This document shows positions 7,586 through 15,337 of a DNA stretch of 33,008 bases, piece after piece. The notes beneath the pieces were generated by a model. That model did not search any database, had not been told where the DNA came from, and worked only from the letters and a program-made list of their open reading frames with translations. This DNA is from DASUTW01 sp035513995. GTDB lineage: Bacteria > Actinomycetota > UBA4738 > CALAEC01. Position 1 is the stretch's first letter. The number at the start of each line of letters is the position of its first letter. A program made the position numbers and the translations under genes. The stretch lies in contig DATKBL010000075.1 in NCBI GenBank assembly GCA_035513995.1, positions 1 to 33,008 of the forward strand, read 5' to 3'.

Positions 7586-9934
7586 TCAGCCCGCTTCCGC
7601 CGATCCGGAGCCGGACGCCTCCGGCTCCCGCTCCTCGTTCGGGTCCTCGCCCGAGCCCGCGGCGGCGCCCTCGACCACGTGGCCCTCGAGGCACTTCCCG
7701 CTCCCGTCCTTCTGCGCCGTCATCAGTGCGCCGCACTCGGGGCACGCCTCGGTCAGCGGCCGCTGGCCGACGGTGAAGTCGCAGTCGGGGTAGCGGTTGC
7801 ATCCGTAGAAGACGTTCCCGCGGCGACGGCGCGCCCGCTTCTCGATCAGGTCGCCCTCGCCGCACTTCGGACACTTGACGCCGGTCTTCTTCTCCTCGCG
7901 CTTGATGTAGCGGCAGTCCGGGTAGCCGGAGCAGCCGACGAAGGGCCCGTAGCGCCCCCACCGCTTGACGAGCTGCTTGCCGCACTCGGGGCAGGTCTCC
8001 TCGAGGAGCTCGGGCTCGGGCCGCTCCTGCCCGTCCACGTCCCGCGTGTAGCGGCACTCGGGGTAGTTCTTGCAGCCCACGAACTTCCCGCGGCGGCCCA
8101 GCTTGATCACGAGCTTCCCGGGCTCCCGGCCCTCCTCGGGACACCGGGGGCAGAGCTCGTCGAGCTCCTCCTCCGGACGCTCCAGCTCCTGCTCGGCCTT
8201 CTCGACCTTGCGCTCGAACGGCGTGTGGAACTCGTCGAGGACCTGGCTCCACTTCATCTTGCCCTCGGCGATGTCGTCGAGCTCGCTCTCCATCCGAGCG
8301 GTGAAGTCGTAGTCGAGGAAGTGGTCCCCGAACTGATCCACGAGCACATCGGTGGTGACCTCGCCCACGTCCTCGGGGTAGAAGCGGCGCTCCTCGAGCC
8401 GCACGTACTCGCGGTCGAGCAGCGTCGAGACGATCGAGGCGTACGTCGAGGGCCGCCCGATCTGAAGCTCCTCGAGCCTCTTGATCAGCGACGCCTCCGT
8501 GTAGCGGGGCGGCGGCTGGGTGAAGTGCTGCTCGGGGAGGACCTCGAGCAGCCGAAGGGCCTGCTCGGCGGTGAGCTCGGGCAGGCGCGACTCCGCGTCC
8601 TCGTCGGGAGCGTCGTCGCGACCCTCGAAGTACACGCGGCGGAACCCGTCGAACTTCACGGTCTGCCCCGTCGCCCTCAGAAGGTAGCGTGGAGCGTCGT
8701 CGGCGACCGCCTCGATGTCCACCGAGACCTGGTCGAGCACCGCCTGGGCCATCTGGCTGGCCATCGTGCGCTGCCAGATCAGCCGGTAGAGCCGCGCCTG
8801 GTCGCGATCGAGATGCGGCTGCACGGCCTCGGGGAGCCGGGCCGCCGAGGTCGGGCGGATCGCCTCGTGAGCCTCCTGGGCGCCGCGCTGCTTCTTCTTG
8901 AAGGGGCGGGGGGAGTCGAGCGCGTACTCCTTCCCGTACTGACGGCGCACGACCTCGGCGACCTCGGCGAGGGCCTGCTTCGCGATGGTCACCGAGTCGG
9001 TTCGCATGTACGTGATCAGACCGACCTGGCCCTCGCCGGGCAGCTCCACACCCTCGTAGAGCTGCTGGGCCATCCGCATCGTCTTCCTCGAGGAGAACCC
9101 GAGCTTGCGGGCGGCCTCCTGCTGGAGGGTCGAGGTGGTGAAGGGAGGCGAGGGGTTCCGCTTCGTCTCCTTGCGCCGAACCTCGTCCACACGGTAGGCG
9201 GCGCGCTCGAGGTTGCCGGCGTGCTCGCGGGCCGTCTCCTCGTTCTCGAGGACCAGGCCCTTCTTGTCGGGGTTGGCGGCGAGCTTCTCCTCGCCGATCT
9301 CCCACAGGCCTGCCAGGAACGCGACGTCGTCGCCATCAGGCGAGAGGCGCGCGTCCACGCTCCAGTACTCCTTCGGCTGGAACGCGTCGATCTCGCGCTC
9401 GCGCTCGACGATGAGCCTGAGCGCCGGCGACTGCACCCGGCCGGCGGAGAGCCCCGGGCGAACCTTCTTCCAAAGGAGCGGGGAGATCGAGTAGCCGACC
9501 AGACGGTCGAGGATGCGCCGGGCCTGCTGCGCCTCCACGAGCTGGAGGTCGATCGTCCGAGGCTCGGCGAACGCCTCCTGCACCGCCGACTCGGTGATCT
9601 CGGTGAACGTGACCCGCTTCGCGTCCTCGGGGCTGACCCCGAGGAGCTCGGCGACGTGGAACGCGATCGCCTCGCCCTCGCGGTCGAAGTCGGTGGCGAG
9701 CCAGAGCTCGTCGGCCTGCTTGTGGGCGCGCTTCAGCTCCGCGACCACCTTCTTCTTGGCGTCGGGCACCTCGTACTCCGGCTCGAAGTTCCGCTCGGTG
9801 TCGACGGCCATCTTGCTCTTCGGGAGGTCGCGGACGTGCCCATAGGAGGCCTTCACCCGGTAGTCCGGGCCCAGGTACCGCTCCAGGGTCTTGGCCTTGG
9901 TCGGCGATTCGACGATGACGAGTTTGGTTGCCAC
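7586..9934 (-). CDS. topA: DNA topoisomerase I
   Basis: 782 residues; a type IA topoisomerase that relaxes negative supercoils. The start GTG 9934 gives MATKLVIVESPTKAKTLERY, the conserved N-terminus. The TOPRIM domain has Glu9 and DFDREGE (82-88). The catalytic tyrosine is Tyr309 in GLITYMRTDS. The C-terminus carries three complete four-Cys zinc ribbons (each CPxC... ending GC-x3-4-PxC) and a fourth, degenerate one (CPECGALM... C...H). An acidic tail follows. It is first in the operon with MFS-tmk and holB. A recognisable promoter (TTGACG, 18 bases, TATGAA) ends nine bases before the GTG, so the mRNA has almost no leader and no Shine-Dalgarno sequence is visible. Confidence 0.95.
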   Translation of the reverse strand: MATKLVIVESPTKAKTLERYLGPDYRVKASYGHVRDLPKSKMAVDTERNFEPEYEVPDAKKKVVAELKRAHKQADELWLATDFDREGEAIAFHVAELLGVSPEDAKRVTFTEITESAVQEAFAEPRTIDLQLVEAQQARRILDRLVGYSISPLLWKKVRPGLSAGRVQSPALRLIVEREREIDAFQPKEYWSVDARLSPDGDDVAFLAGLWEIGEEKLAANPDKKGLVLENEETAREHAGNLERAAYRVDEVRRKETKRNPSPPFTTSTLQQEAARKLGFSSRKTMRMAQQLYEGVELPGEGQVGLITYMRTDSVTIAKQALAEVAEVVRRQYGKEYALDSPRPFKKKQRGAQEAHEAIRPTSAARLPEAVQPHLDRDQARLYRLIWQRTMASQMAQAVLDQVSVDIEAVADDAPRYLLRATGQTVKFDGFRRVYFEGRDDAPDEDAESRLPELTAEQALRLLEVLPEQHFTQPPPRYTEASLIKRLEELQIGRPSTYASIVSTLLDREYVRLEERRFYPEDVGEVTTDVLVDQFGDHFLDYDFTARMESELDDIAEGKMKWSQVLDEFHTPFERKVEKAEQELERPEEELDELCPRCPEEGREPGKLVIKLGRRGKFVGCKNYPECRYTRDVDGQERPEPELLEETCPECGKQLVKRWGRYGPFVGCSGYPDCRYIKREEKKTGVKCPKCGEGDLIEKRARRRRGNVFYGCNRYPDCDFTVGQRPLTEACPECGALMTAQKDGSGKCLEGHVVEGAAAGSGEDPNEEREPEASGSGSAEAG

Positions 9935-9943
9935 GGGTCCGCT

Positions 9944-9973
9944 TTCATACACGAGGGGAAGGATCGGCGTCAA
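9944..9973 (-). promoter_or_regulatory. Promoter of the topA operon
   Basis: On the minus strand a -35 TTGACG (9968-9973) and -10 TATGAA (9944-9949) are separated by 18 bases, the best sigma-70-like match in the window. The -10 ends nine bases before GTG 9934. A further TATCCT at about 9990-9995 could be a second -10. Confidence 0.55.
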
Positions 9974-10025
9974 CGGTACGCCACGGCGAGGATAGCGTGT
10001 GGGACCGACGGGCAAGGGCACCTGG

Positions 10026-10031
10026 TAGGCT
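10026..10031 (+). promoter_or_regulatory. -10 box TAGGCT for the DedA gene
   Basis: TGGTAGGCT on the plus strand, ten bases before ATG 10042. No ribosome site lies between, which suggests a leader of only a few bases. Confidence 0.4.
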
Positions 10032-10041
10032 GGCGACTCCC

Positions 10042-10677
10042 ATGCTGGAATGGCTCGAGCACTTCATCGTCGACACGATCGGGGCGTACGGCTACTTCGC
10101 GATCTTCGTCCTGATGATGCTGGAGTCGGCGCTGATCCCCATCCCCTCCGAGGTCACGATGGTCTTCGGCGGCTTCCTGGTGGCGCGCGGAGAGCTCGAC
10201 TTCATCGCCGTCGGGATGATCGGCGCGGTGGCAAACGTCGTGGGGTCGTGGCTCGCCTACTACGTGGGTCGGGTCGGGGGCCGGCCGCTCGCCGAGCGCT
10301 GGGGCCGCTACATCTTCCTACGCAAGAAGGAGCTCGACCGGGCCGACCAGTGGTTCGAGGAACGGGGCGAGCTCACCGTGTTCGTCACGCGGCTCCTCCC
10401 GGTGATCCGCACGTTCATCAGCTTCCCGGCCGGGGTGTCCCGGATGCCGTTCTGGCGATTCACGATCTACACGTTCCTGGGATGTCTGCCGTGGTCGTTC
10501 GCCCTCACGTGGGCGGGCGTGCTGCTCGGGGACAACTGGGAGGTCTTCCTTCGGCACTCGCGTCCGGTCGTGATCGGGGTGAGCGTGATCACGGTCGCGG
10601 TGATCGGATGGTGGCTGTGGCGGCGCGCGAGCGCTCGGAAGCGCGAGCGAGCCGAAGAGGACGAGCTCAGCCGCTGA
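10042..10677 (+). CDS. DedA/SNARE-associated family membrane protein
   Basis: 211 residues. DedA proteins are inner-membrane proteins linked to membrane energetics and undecaprenyl-phosphate or phospholipid flipping. Family signatures: GYFAIFVLMMLESALIPIPSE near the N-terminus (the conserved E-x3-P-x-PSE region), GSWLAYYVGRVGG, and VTRLLPVIRTFISFPAG with the conserved Arg-x-x-Pro-x2-Arg-x-x-x-x-x-x-AG pattern. About four to five hydrophobic segments and a basic C-terminal tail. ATG 10042 begins at the family's usual N-terminus. It converges with the HD gene and the two coding regions overlap by 11 bases. Substrate cannot be assigned from sequence. Confidence 0.9.
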   Translation: MLEWLEHFIVDTIGAYGYFAIFVLMMLESALIPIPSEVTMVFGGFLVARGELDFIAVGMIGAVANVVGSWLAYYVGRVGGRPLAERWGRYIFLRKKELDRADQWFEERGELTVFVTRLLPVIRTFISFPAGVSRMPFWRFTIYTFLGCLPWSFALTWAGVLLGDNWEVFLRHSRPVVIGVSVITVAVIGWWLWRRASARKRERAEEDELSR

Positions 10678-11218
10678 GCTCGATCTCGCCCGCGACCCCC
10701 TGGAGCCCCTCGATCCCGACGGCGATGAACTCGTCCAGCGGGAGGCCGATGCCCTCCTCGACCGAGGTGATCTCGTCCCGGTTCACACCCGGGGCGAAAG
10801 CCTTCTCCCTCAGCTTCTTCTTCACCGAGGACACCTTCATGCCCTCAGCCTTCTGAGGCCGGACGAGGGCGCATGCGACGAGCAGCCCCGCGAGCGCGTC
10901 GGCGTGGACGATGGCCCGCGTCATGAGGTCGGTCCGGTGCTCCTCGTGCGCGTGGGCCAGCACGCCGGTCACGATCCGCTCGTCCACCCCCGCATGGCGC
11001 AGCCACTCGGCGGCCTGGTAGGCGTGCCGCTCGTGATCCTCGTGGGTCTGGTCCTGGTCCAGGTCGTGGAAGAGGCCGACCAGGCCCCACGTCTCCTCGT
11101 CCTCGCCGAACCGACGGGCCAGCGCCCGCATCACCCCCTCGACGCTGATCAGATGGCGGACGGTCGTCTCCTTCTCGGTCTTCTCGCGCACCAGCGCGAC
11201 CGCGTCACTCCGCTCCAT
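10667..11218 (-). CDS. HD domain metal-dependent phosphohydrolase
   Basis: 183 residues. An HD-fold hydrolase: an early His (TVRHLISVEGVM), the core His-Asp pair in LVGLFHDLDQD, a following His region (LAHAHEEH) and a final Asp (IVHADALAGL). The start ATG 11218 is chosen over ATG 11239 because GGAAGGAGGAG lies just before it. The family cleaves nucleotides or phosphoesters with bound metal; this short stand-alone type is often annotated only as HD or HDIG family. Its start overlaps the end of the upstream KimA-like gene by 14 bases on the same strand, so the two are probably cotranscribed; whether it acts on a nucleotide second messenger is unknown. Confidence 0.85.
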   Translation of the reverse strand: MERSDAVALVREKTEKETTVRHLISVEGVMRALARRFGEDEETWGLVGLFHDLDQDQTHEDHERHAYQAAEWLRHAGVDERIVTGVLAHAHEEHRTDLMTRAIVHADALAGLLVACALVRPQKAEGMKVSSVKKKLREKAFAPGVNRDEITSVEEGIGLPLDEFIAVGIEGLQGVAGEIELSG

Positions 11219-13547
11219 CCCGGCTCCTCCTTCCCCCATCTGGCTCCTCCACTCGGATCGGGGGGCTCCCGAGGTGGAACGGGACGCTCACCCCCACGAC
11301 CCAGGGCTCGAACAGCAGCAGCCGCTTCATGAAGAAGGAGTTCTGGTTGTGGAGAAGGTGCTGCCACCACTTGTCCGCGACGAACTCGGGGAAGACCACG
11401 GTCACCACCGTGTCGCCGCGACGCGTGTGCCGCCGGATCTCCTCCAGGAGGGGGGGGCCGTAGTCGCGGAAAGGCACCTCGACGATGGACAACGGGATGT
11501 CGATCCCGGCCTCACGCCAGGCATCGAGGAGCTCGTCGGCCTCCTCGGGCTCTTCCGCCAGGTAGATGGCCTCGAGGTGGGCGGGCCGAAGGGAGCGCGC
11601 CCACACGAGGGCCCTGATCGTGCCGTCGTGGACCTTCGAGACCGGCACGAGACAGATGTTGCGCTCGGGCTCGAGCGCCCGTTCGCCCGCCGCCCACCTC
11701 TCCTCCTTCTCCGCCTCCTCGGGCAGGAGGGGGACGTCGGTGACGACGACCCCCGGCTCGAACAGGAGCCCGGTCTTGATCCGGAAGGCCATGGTCCTGC
11801 GGAGCAGATACAGGAGGTACCCCGTCGTCACCTCCTCGGGGAGGACCACGGTGACGAAGTCGTTCTCGCCCCGGGGGAGGCGGCGTATGTGACGGCGCAG
11901 CGCCCGCGTCACGCTCCCTCCCGCGAGCTCGAGACGTTCGAGGGGAGGGAGCCGCGGGGCGGCGGCGCTCCAGGCGGTCGCGGCCTCCTCGAGATCTTCG
12001 CTCCCGATGTAGAGCGGGGTGATCCTCGTGGTGCGGACGGCCAGCAGCCACGAGATCATCTCGCGGGTGGCGCGGTCGACTCTAGGGACCAGCGCCAGCA
12101 CCATGTTCTCGGCCTCCATCGAGGGCGAGAGGTTCCGCGCGCGGAGCTCTCGACCGACCCGCTCGTAGTGTCGGTGGACCGCAAGCAGGCCGGCGATGAT
12201 GACCGGGACCGCGACCACGACCATCCACGCCCCCTCAGTGAACCGGGTGAACACGACCACCGCGAGGACCACCCCGGTCGCCGTGGCGCCGGCCCCGTTG
12301 AGCACCGAGTTCCTGCGCCAGCCCCGTTCTTTGCGGCCGACCCAACGCCGCACCATGCCTGTCTGGGACAGCGTGAAGGCGGTGAAGACCCCCACCAGGT
12401 AGAGGGGGATCAGGCGGGTGAGGGAGGCGTCGAACGCCCACACGAGCAGCGCCGCCAGCACCGAGAGCAACACGATCCCGTTGGAGAACACGAGCCGATC
12501 GCCGCGGTTCATGAACTGGCGCGGGAGGAAGCCGTCCCTGGCGAGGATCGCCGAGAGGCGAGGGAAGTCCTGGAAGGCGGTGTTCGCGGCCACGATGAGG
12601 ATGAGGGCCGTGAACGCCTGCAGCGCGAAGAACATCGCCCCGCGGCCGAAGACGGTCTCCCCCGCCTGGGACAGCACCGATCGCGACGCGACGATCTCCT
12701 CGGTGACGCGGACCTGCAGGGCCTGGGAGAGGAGGGTGATGCCGACGAACATCGAGATGGACATCGACCCCATGATCGTCATGGTCGCGGCAGCGTTCTT
12801 CCCCTTCGGCCGGCGAAACGCCTGCACCCCGTCCGCGATCGCCTCCACCCCCGTGAGCGCGGCCGACCCCTGGGTGAAGGCACGAAGCAGGAGCAGCACG
12901 CCGAGGGCTTCGTGGGGCTCGACGGTGAGCGTAGCTGTCTCGGCGACCGGGCAGCCGTCGAGGCATCGGACGAACCCCGTCAGCAGCATCACGAAGATCG
13001 TGACCACGAACCCGTAGGTGGGAACCGCGAAGAGCACGCCGGATTCCCGCACGCCGCGGAGGTTCGCCATGGCGATCAGCGCGAGGAAGCCGATCGCGAT
13101 GAGGACCCGCTGATCCACGAGCTCGGGGATCGCGGAGGTCACGGCGATCGTTCCGGCGGTGACGCTCACCGCCGCCGTCACGACGTAGCCGATCAGGATG
13201 GCGGAGGCGGCGGTCAATCCGGGGATCGTGCCGAGGTTGTCGCGGGCCACGATGTAGGAGCCGCCTCCCCGCGGGTACGCCCGGACCGTCTGCCGGTAGC
13301 TGGTGATGACGATGGCGAGGACCACGGCGATGCCCAGCGCGATCGGGATCGTGAACCGGAGCGCCATCGTGCCGGCGAGGATCAGCACGAGCATGATCTC
13401 CTCCGTCGCGTACGCCACCGAGGACAGCGGATCGGAGGAGAAGACCGGGAGGGCCAGGGTCTTGGGGAGGAGCTGATGCTCCAGCATGTGCGTGGGGTGC
13501 GGCCGTCCGACCAGCACCCGCTTCATCACCGAGCCGATCCTCAGCAC
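11205..13547 (-). CDS. APC-superfamily permease, KimA (YdaO)-like potassium importer
   Basis: 780 residues. The first roughly 480 hold about 12 membrane segments; the last 300 are soluble. Hallmarks of the KimA/YdaO branch: LPKTLALPVFSSDPLSS followed by VAYATEE, YPRGGGSYIVARDNLG, ANLRGVRESG and FTQGSAALTGVEAIADGVQAF. KimA of Bacillus imports potassium and is inhibited by c-di-AMP; the mycobacterial homologue Rv2690c sits, as here, beside two TrkA-type genes. I infer a potassium role; amino-acid transport is the alternative. GTG 13547 lies exactly seven bases after a TAGAAT -10, fitting a leaderless mRNA; ATG 13526 is the other plausible start. There is no room for a leader riboswitch. The HD gene overlaps its end. 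Confidence 0.82.
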   Translation of the reverse strand: MLRIGSVMKRVLVGRPHPTHMLEHQLLPKTLALPVFSSDPLSSVAYATEEIMLVLILAGTMALRFTIPIALGIAVVLAIVITSYRQTVRAYPRGGGSYIVARDNLGTIPGLTAASAILIGYVVTAAVSVTAGTIAVTSAIPELVDQRVLIAIGFLALIAMANLRGVRESGVLFAVPTYGFVVTIFVMLLTGFVRCLDGCPVAETATLTVEPHEALGVLLLLRAFTQGSAALTGVEAIADGVQAFRRPKGKNAAATMTIMGSMSISMFVGITLLSQALQVRVTEEIVASRSVLSQAGETVFGRGAMFFALQAFTALILIVAANTAFQDFPRLSAILARDGFLPRQFMNRGDRLVFSNGIVLLSVLAALLVWAFDASLTRLIPLYLVGVFTAFTLSQTGMVRRWVGRKERGWRRNSVLNGAGATATGVVLAVVVFTRFTEGAWMVVVAVPVIIAGLLAVHRHYERVGRELRARNLSPSMEAENMVLALVPRVDRATREMISWLLAVRTTRITPLYIGSEDLEEAATAWSAAAPRLPPLERLELAGGSVTRALRRHIRRLPRGENDFVTVVLPEEVTTGYLLYLLRRTMAFRIKTGLLFEPGVVVTDVPLLPEEAEKEERWAAGERALEPERNICLVPVSKVHDGTIRALVWARSLRPAHLEAIYLAEEPEEADELLDAWREAGIDIPLSIVEVPFRDYGPPLLEEIRRHTRRGDTVVTVVFPEFVADKWWQHLLHNQNSFFMKRLLLFEPWVVGVSVPFHLGSPPIRVEEPDGGRRSRDGAE

Positions 13548-13554
13548 GAAGGGG

Positions 13555-13560
13555 ATTCTA
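13555..13560 (-). promoter_or_regulatory. -10 box TAGAAT for the KimA-like gene
   Basis: CGTAGAAT on the minus strand, exactly seven bases before GTG 13547. It lies in the 61-bp gap shared with the divergent trkA promoter. Confidence 0.5.
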
Positions 13561-13572
13561 CGCAGGTCGGGA

Positions 13573-13601
13573 TTACAGTCTGCCCTCCGGCGCGGTATCG
13601 T
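13573..13601 (+). promoter_or_regulatory. Promoter of the first trkA gene
   Basis: -35-like TTACAG (13573-13578), 17 bases, -10 TATCGT (13596-13601), then seven bases to GTG 13609. It faces away from the KimA-like promoter, so both genes are read from one 61-bp control region. Confidence 0.5.
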
Positions 13602-13608
13602 TCCGCTC

Positions 13609-14265
13609 GTGCACGCTGTGATCATGGGTTGCGGACGCGTCGGGGCCGAGCTCACCGTGCAGCTCTCGAAGACCGGCCACTCGGTTGCCGTGATCGACAA
13701 GCGGCCCGATGCGTTCGACCGCCTCCCGCCCGGCTTCGACGCGAAGAAGGTCGTGGGGATCGGGTTCGACCGAGAGGTGCTCGAGGAAGCCGGCATCCAG
13801 GAGGCCGACGCGTTCATCGCCGTGTCCAACGGCGACAACTCCAACATCGTGTCCGCCCGGATCGCCCGCGAGCACTACAAGGTGCCCAGAGTGGTCGCCC
13901 GGATCTACGACCCCAAGCGCGCCGAGATCTACGAGCGGCTGAACATCCCCACGGTCGCCACCGTGCGGTGGGCGGCGAAGCAGATCCAGTTCCTCCTCCA
14001 CCACGGCAAGGAGGAGATGCGGGACACGATCGCGGGGGGCTCGCTCCTGATCGTCCAGGTTCCCGTCCCCGAGCACCTGGCCGGTCGGAAGATCGGCGAG
14101 ATCACCTCCGAGGGGAAGATCGAGGTGATCGGGGTCGACCGGGGAGGCAGCGGCTTCATCCCGGTCCCCGACTCCACCTTCCAGGAGGGAGACATCGCGC
14201 ACGCGATCGTGCACAAGGACTCGCTGGCGGAGCTCGAGACGCTCCTGGAGCCGATGGCCGAGTGA
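13609..14265 (+). CDS. trkA: TrkA/RCK potassium uptake protein (first copy)
   Basis: 218 residues. RCK-type cytosolic regulator of K+ transport. The N-terminal Rossmann domain has GCGRVG (residues 7-12) and an acidic residue at the end of strand 2 (VIDKRPDAF) expected to bind the NAD ribose, then AFIAVSNGDNSNIVSARIA. The C-terminal region (about 140-210) is a TrkA-C domain (LAGRKIGEI). GTG 13609 follows the -10 by seven bases; no ribosome site. It is followed 13 bases later by the second TrkA gene. This pair matches mycobacterial CeoB/CeoC in arrangement. No TrkH/TrkG channel is present in the window, so the partner is either the divergent KimA-like permease or encoded elsewhere. Confidence 0.9.
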   Translation: MHAVIMGCGRVGAELTVQLSKTGHSVAVIDKRPDAFDRLPPGFDAKKVVGIGFDREVLEEAGIQEADAFIAVSNGDNSNIVSARIAREHYKVPRVVARIYDPKRAEIYERLNIPTVATVRWAAKQIQFLLHHGKEEMRDTIAGGSLLIVQVPVPEHLAGRKIGEITSEGKIEVIGVDRGGSGFIPVPDSTFQEGDIAHAIVHKDSLAELETLLEPMAE

Positions 14266-14278
14266 GGAGGGAACCCGG

Positions 14279-14968
14279 ATGCGCGTGACGATCGCGGGCG
14301 CGGGCAACGTGGGCCGTCACCTCGCCTACGACCTCGCCGAGCGGGGCCACGACGTCACGATCATCGAGCAGGAGACCTCCGTGCTCGAGCGGGCGAAGAA
14401 CGCGCTCCCGGCGGGCATGGTCTTCGTCCTCGGCGACGCGTGCGAGCCCTGGGTGCTCGAGAAGGCCGAGCTGTCCTCGGCCGACGTGATCGTCGCGGCG
14501 ACCGGCGACGACGAGGACAACCTCGTCGTCTCGCTGCTGGCGAAGCAGGAGCACGCCGTTCCCAGGGTGGTGGCCCGCGTGAACCACCCTAAGAACGAGT
14601 GGCTGTTCACCGACCAGTGGGGCGTGGACGTCTCGATGAGCCCGCCGCACGTCCTCACCGCCCTGGTCGAGGAGGCCGTGACGGTGGGCGACCTGGTCCG
14701 GCTCCTCAAGCTCCAAGGGGGTCAGGTCACCCTCGTCGAGCTGACGATCGACGAGTCGGCGCCGATCGTGGGACGGCCGCTCTACGAGCTTCGGCCGCCG
14801 CCCGACTCGGCGATCGTGGCCGTCCTCCGCGAGGGGCACGTCGTCGTCCCGCAACCGGAGACTCGGCTCGTAGCCGGCGACGAGATCATGGCGATCTGCA
14901 CGTCGGAAGCCGAGGACGAGCTGCGGGAGGCGATCCTCGGTCCCATCCGTCGCTCCGAGCCGCGCTGA
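14279..14968 (+). CDS. trkA: TrkA/RCK potassium uptake protein (second copy)
   Basis: 229 residues. Rossmann motif GAGNVGRHLA (residues 7-16), Glu at the end of strand 2 (IIEQETSVLERAK), VIVAATGDDEDNLV, and a C-terminal TrkA-C domain (about 140-220; PIVGRPLYELRPPPDSAIVAVLREG). ATG 14279 has GAGGAGGGAA just upstream, and the gene follows the first trkA by 13 bases, so the two form an operon; the paralogues probably heterodimerise. Its stop is separated from the convergent OB-fold gene by one base. Confidence 0.9.
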   Translation: MRVTIAGAGNVGRHLAYDLAERGHDVTIIEQETSVLERAKNALPAGMVFVLGDACEPWVLEKAELSSADVIVAATGDDEDNLVVSLLAKQEHAVPRVVARVNHPKNEWLFTDQWGVDVSMSPPHVLTALVEEAVTVGDLVRLLKLQGGQVTLVELTIDESAPIVGRPLYELRPPPDSAIVAVLREGHVVVPQPETRLVAGDEIMAICTSEAEDELREAILGPIRRSEPR

Positions 14969-14969
14969 C

Positions 14970-15329
14970 TCAGGCGAAGTCGTAGCTCGGGTTCACGATC
15001 TGGAGACGTCCCCGCTCCCGCGCGACCATGCCCTCGAGCACGACGCGAGAGCCCAGTCGGATCCCGGCGATCTGCCCGCGGCCCGTCCACATCGCCGTGA
15101 TCTCGCCCGTCCCGTCGGTCACGACCACCGAGAGCGACTCGGCGCCTTCGGTGCCGGGGTGCAGGGTGATCCGGCGCACGACGCCGGCGACGCGCACCCG
15201 GGCCCGCTCCTTCCCGTCCGCGATCCTCGTGGTGTCGGGGATGGAGTCGCACCACGACCGAACCTCGTCGGTCAGGCGCTCCTCGTCCGACTCCGCGAAT
15301 CGACGGAAGAACCGGGTGAGCACCCCCAC
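14970..15329 (-). CDS. Small OB-fold nucleic-acid-binding protein
   Basis: 119 residues. The core (about 43-112) reads as an OB fold: RVRVAGVVRRITLHP, SLSVVVTDGTGEITAMWTG, IRLGSRVVLEGMV, RGRLQIVNPSYDF. The pattern resembles the tRNA-anti/RecG-wedge type of OB fold. GTG 15329 lies eight bases after the hppA stop on the same strand, so it is probably cotranscribed with hppA. A similar gene (Rv2694c as I recall) sits near ceoB/ceoC in mycobacteria, so the linkage to trkA seems conserved; its function is not known to me. Confidence 0.78.
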   Translation of the reverse strand: MGVLTRFFRRFAESDEERLTDEVRSWCDSIPDTTRIADGKERARVRVAGVVRRITLHPGTEGAESLSVVVTDGTGEITAMWTGRGQIAGIRLGSRVVLEGMVARERGRLQIVNPSYDFA

Positions 15330-15337
15330 GGGGCGGC

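Noticed and set aside
6480..9305. A 941-codon minus-strand frame across topA and tmk
   Set aside because: Arg/Gly/Ala-rich shadow in another frame of two well-identified genes.
13527..13608. c-di-AMP (ydaO/kimA-type) riboswitch before the KimA-like gene
   Set aside because: The predicted transcript begins at or next to the start codon, and the whole gap is only about 60-80 bases, too short for that riboswitch.
11274..14288. A 1004-codon open frame on the plus strand opposite the KimA-like gene
   Set aside because: It is rich in His, Arg, Asp and Gln, shows no domain, and runs antisense to a gene with clear motifs and promoter. Long antisense frames are expected in GC-rich DNA.
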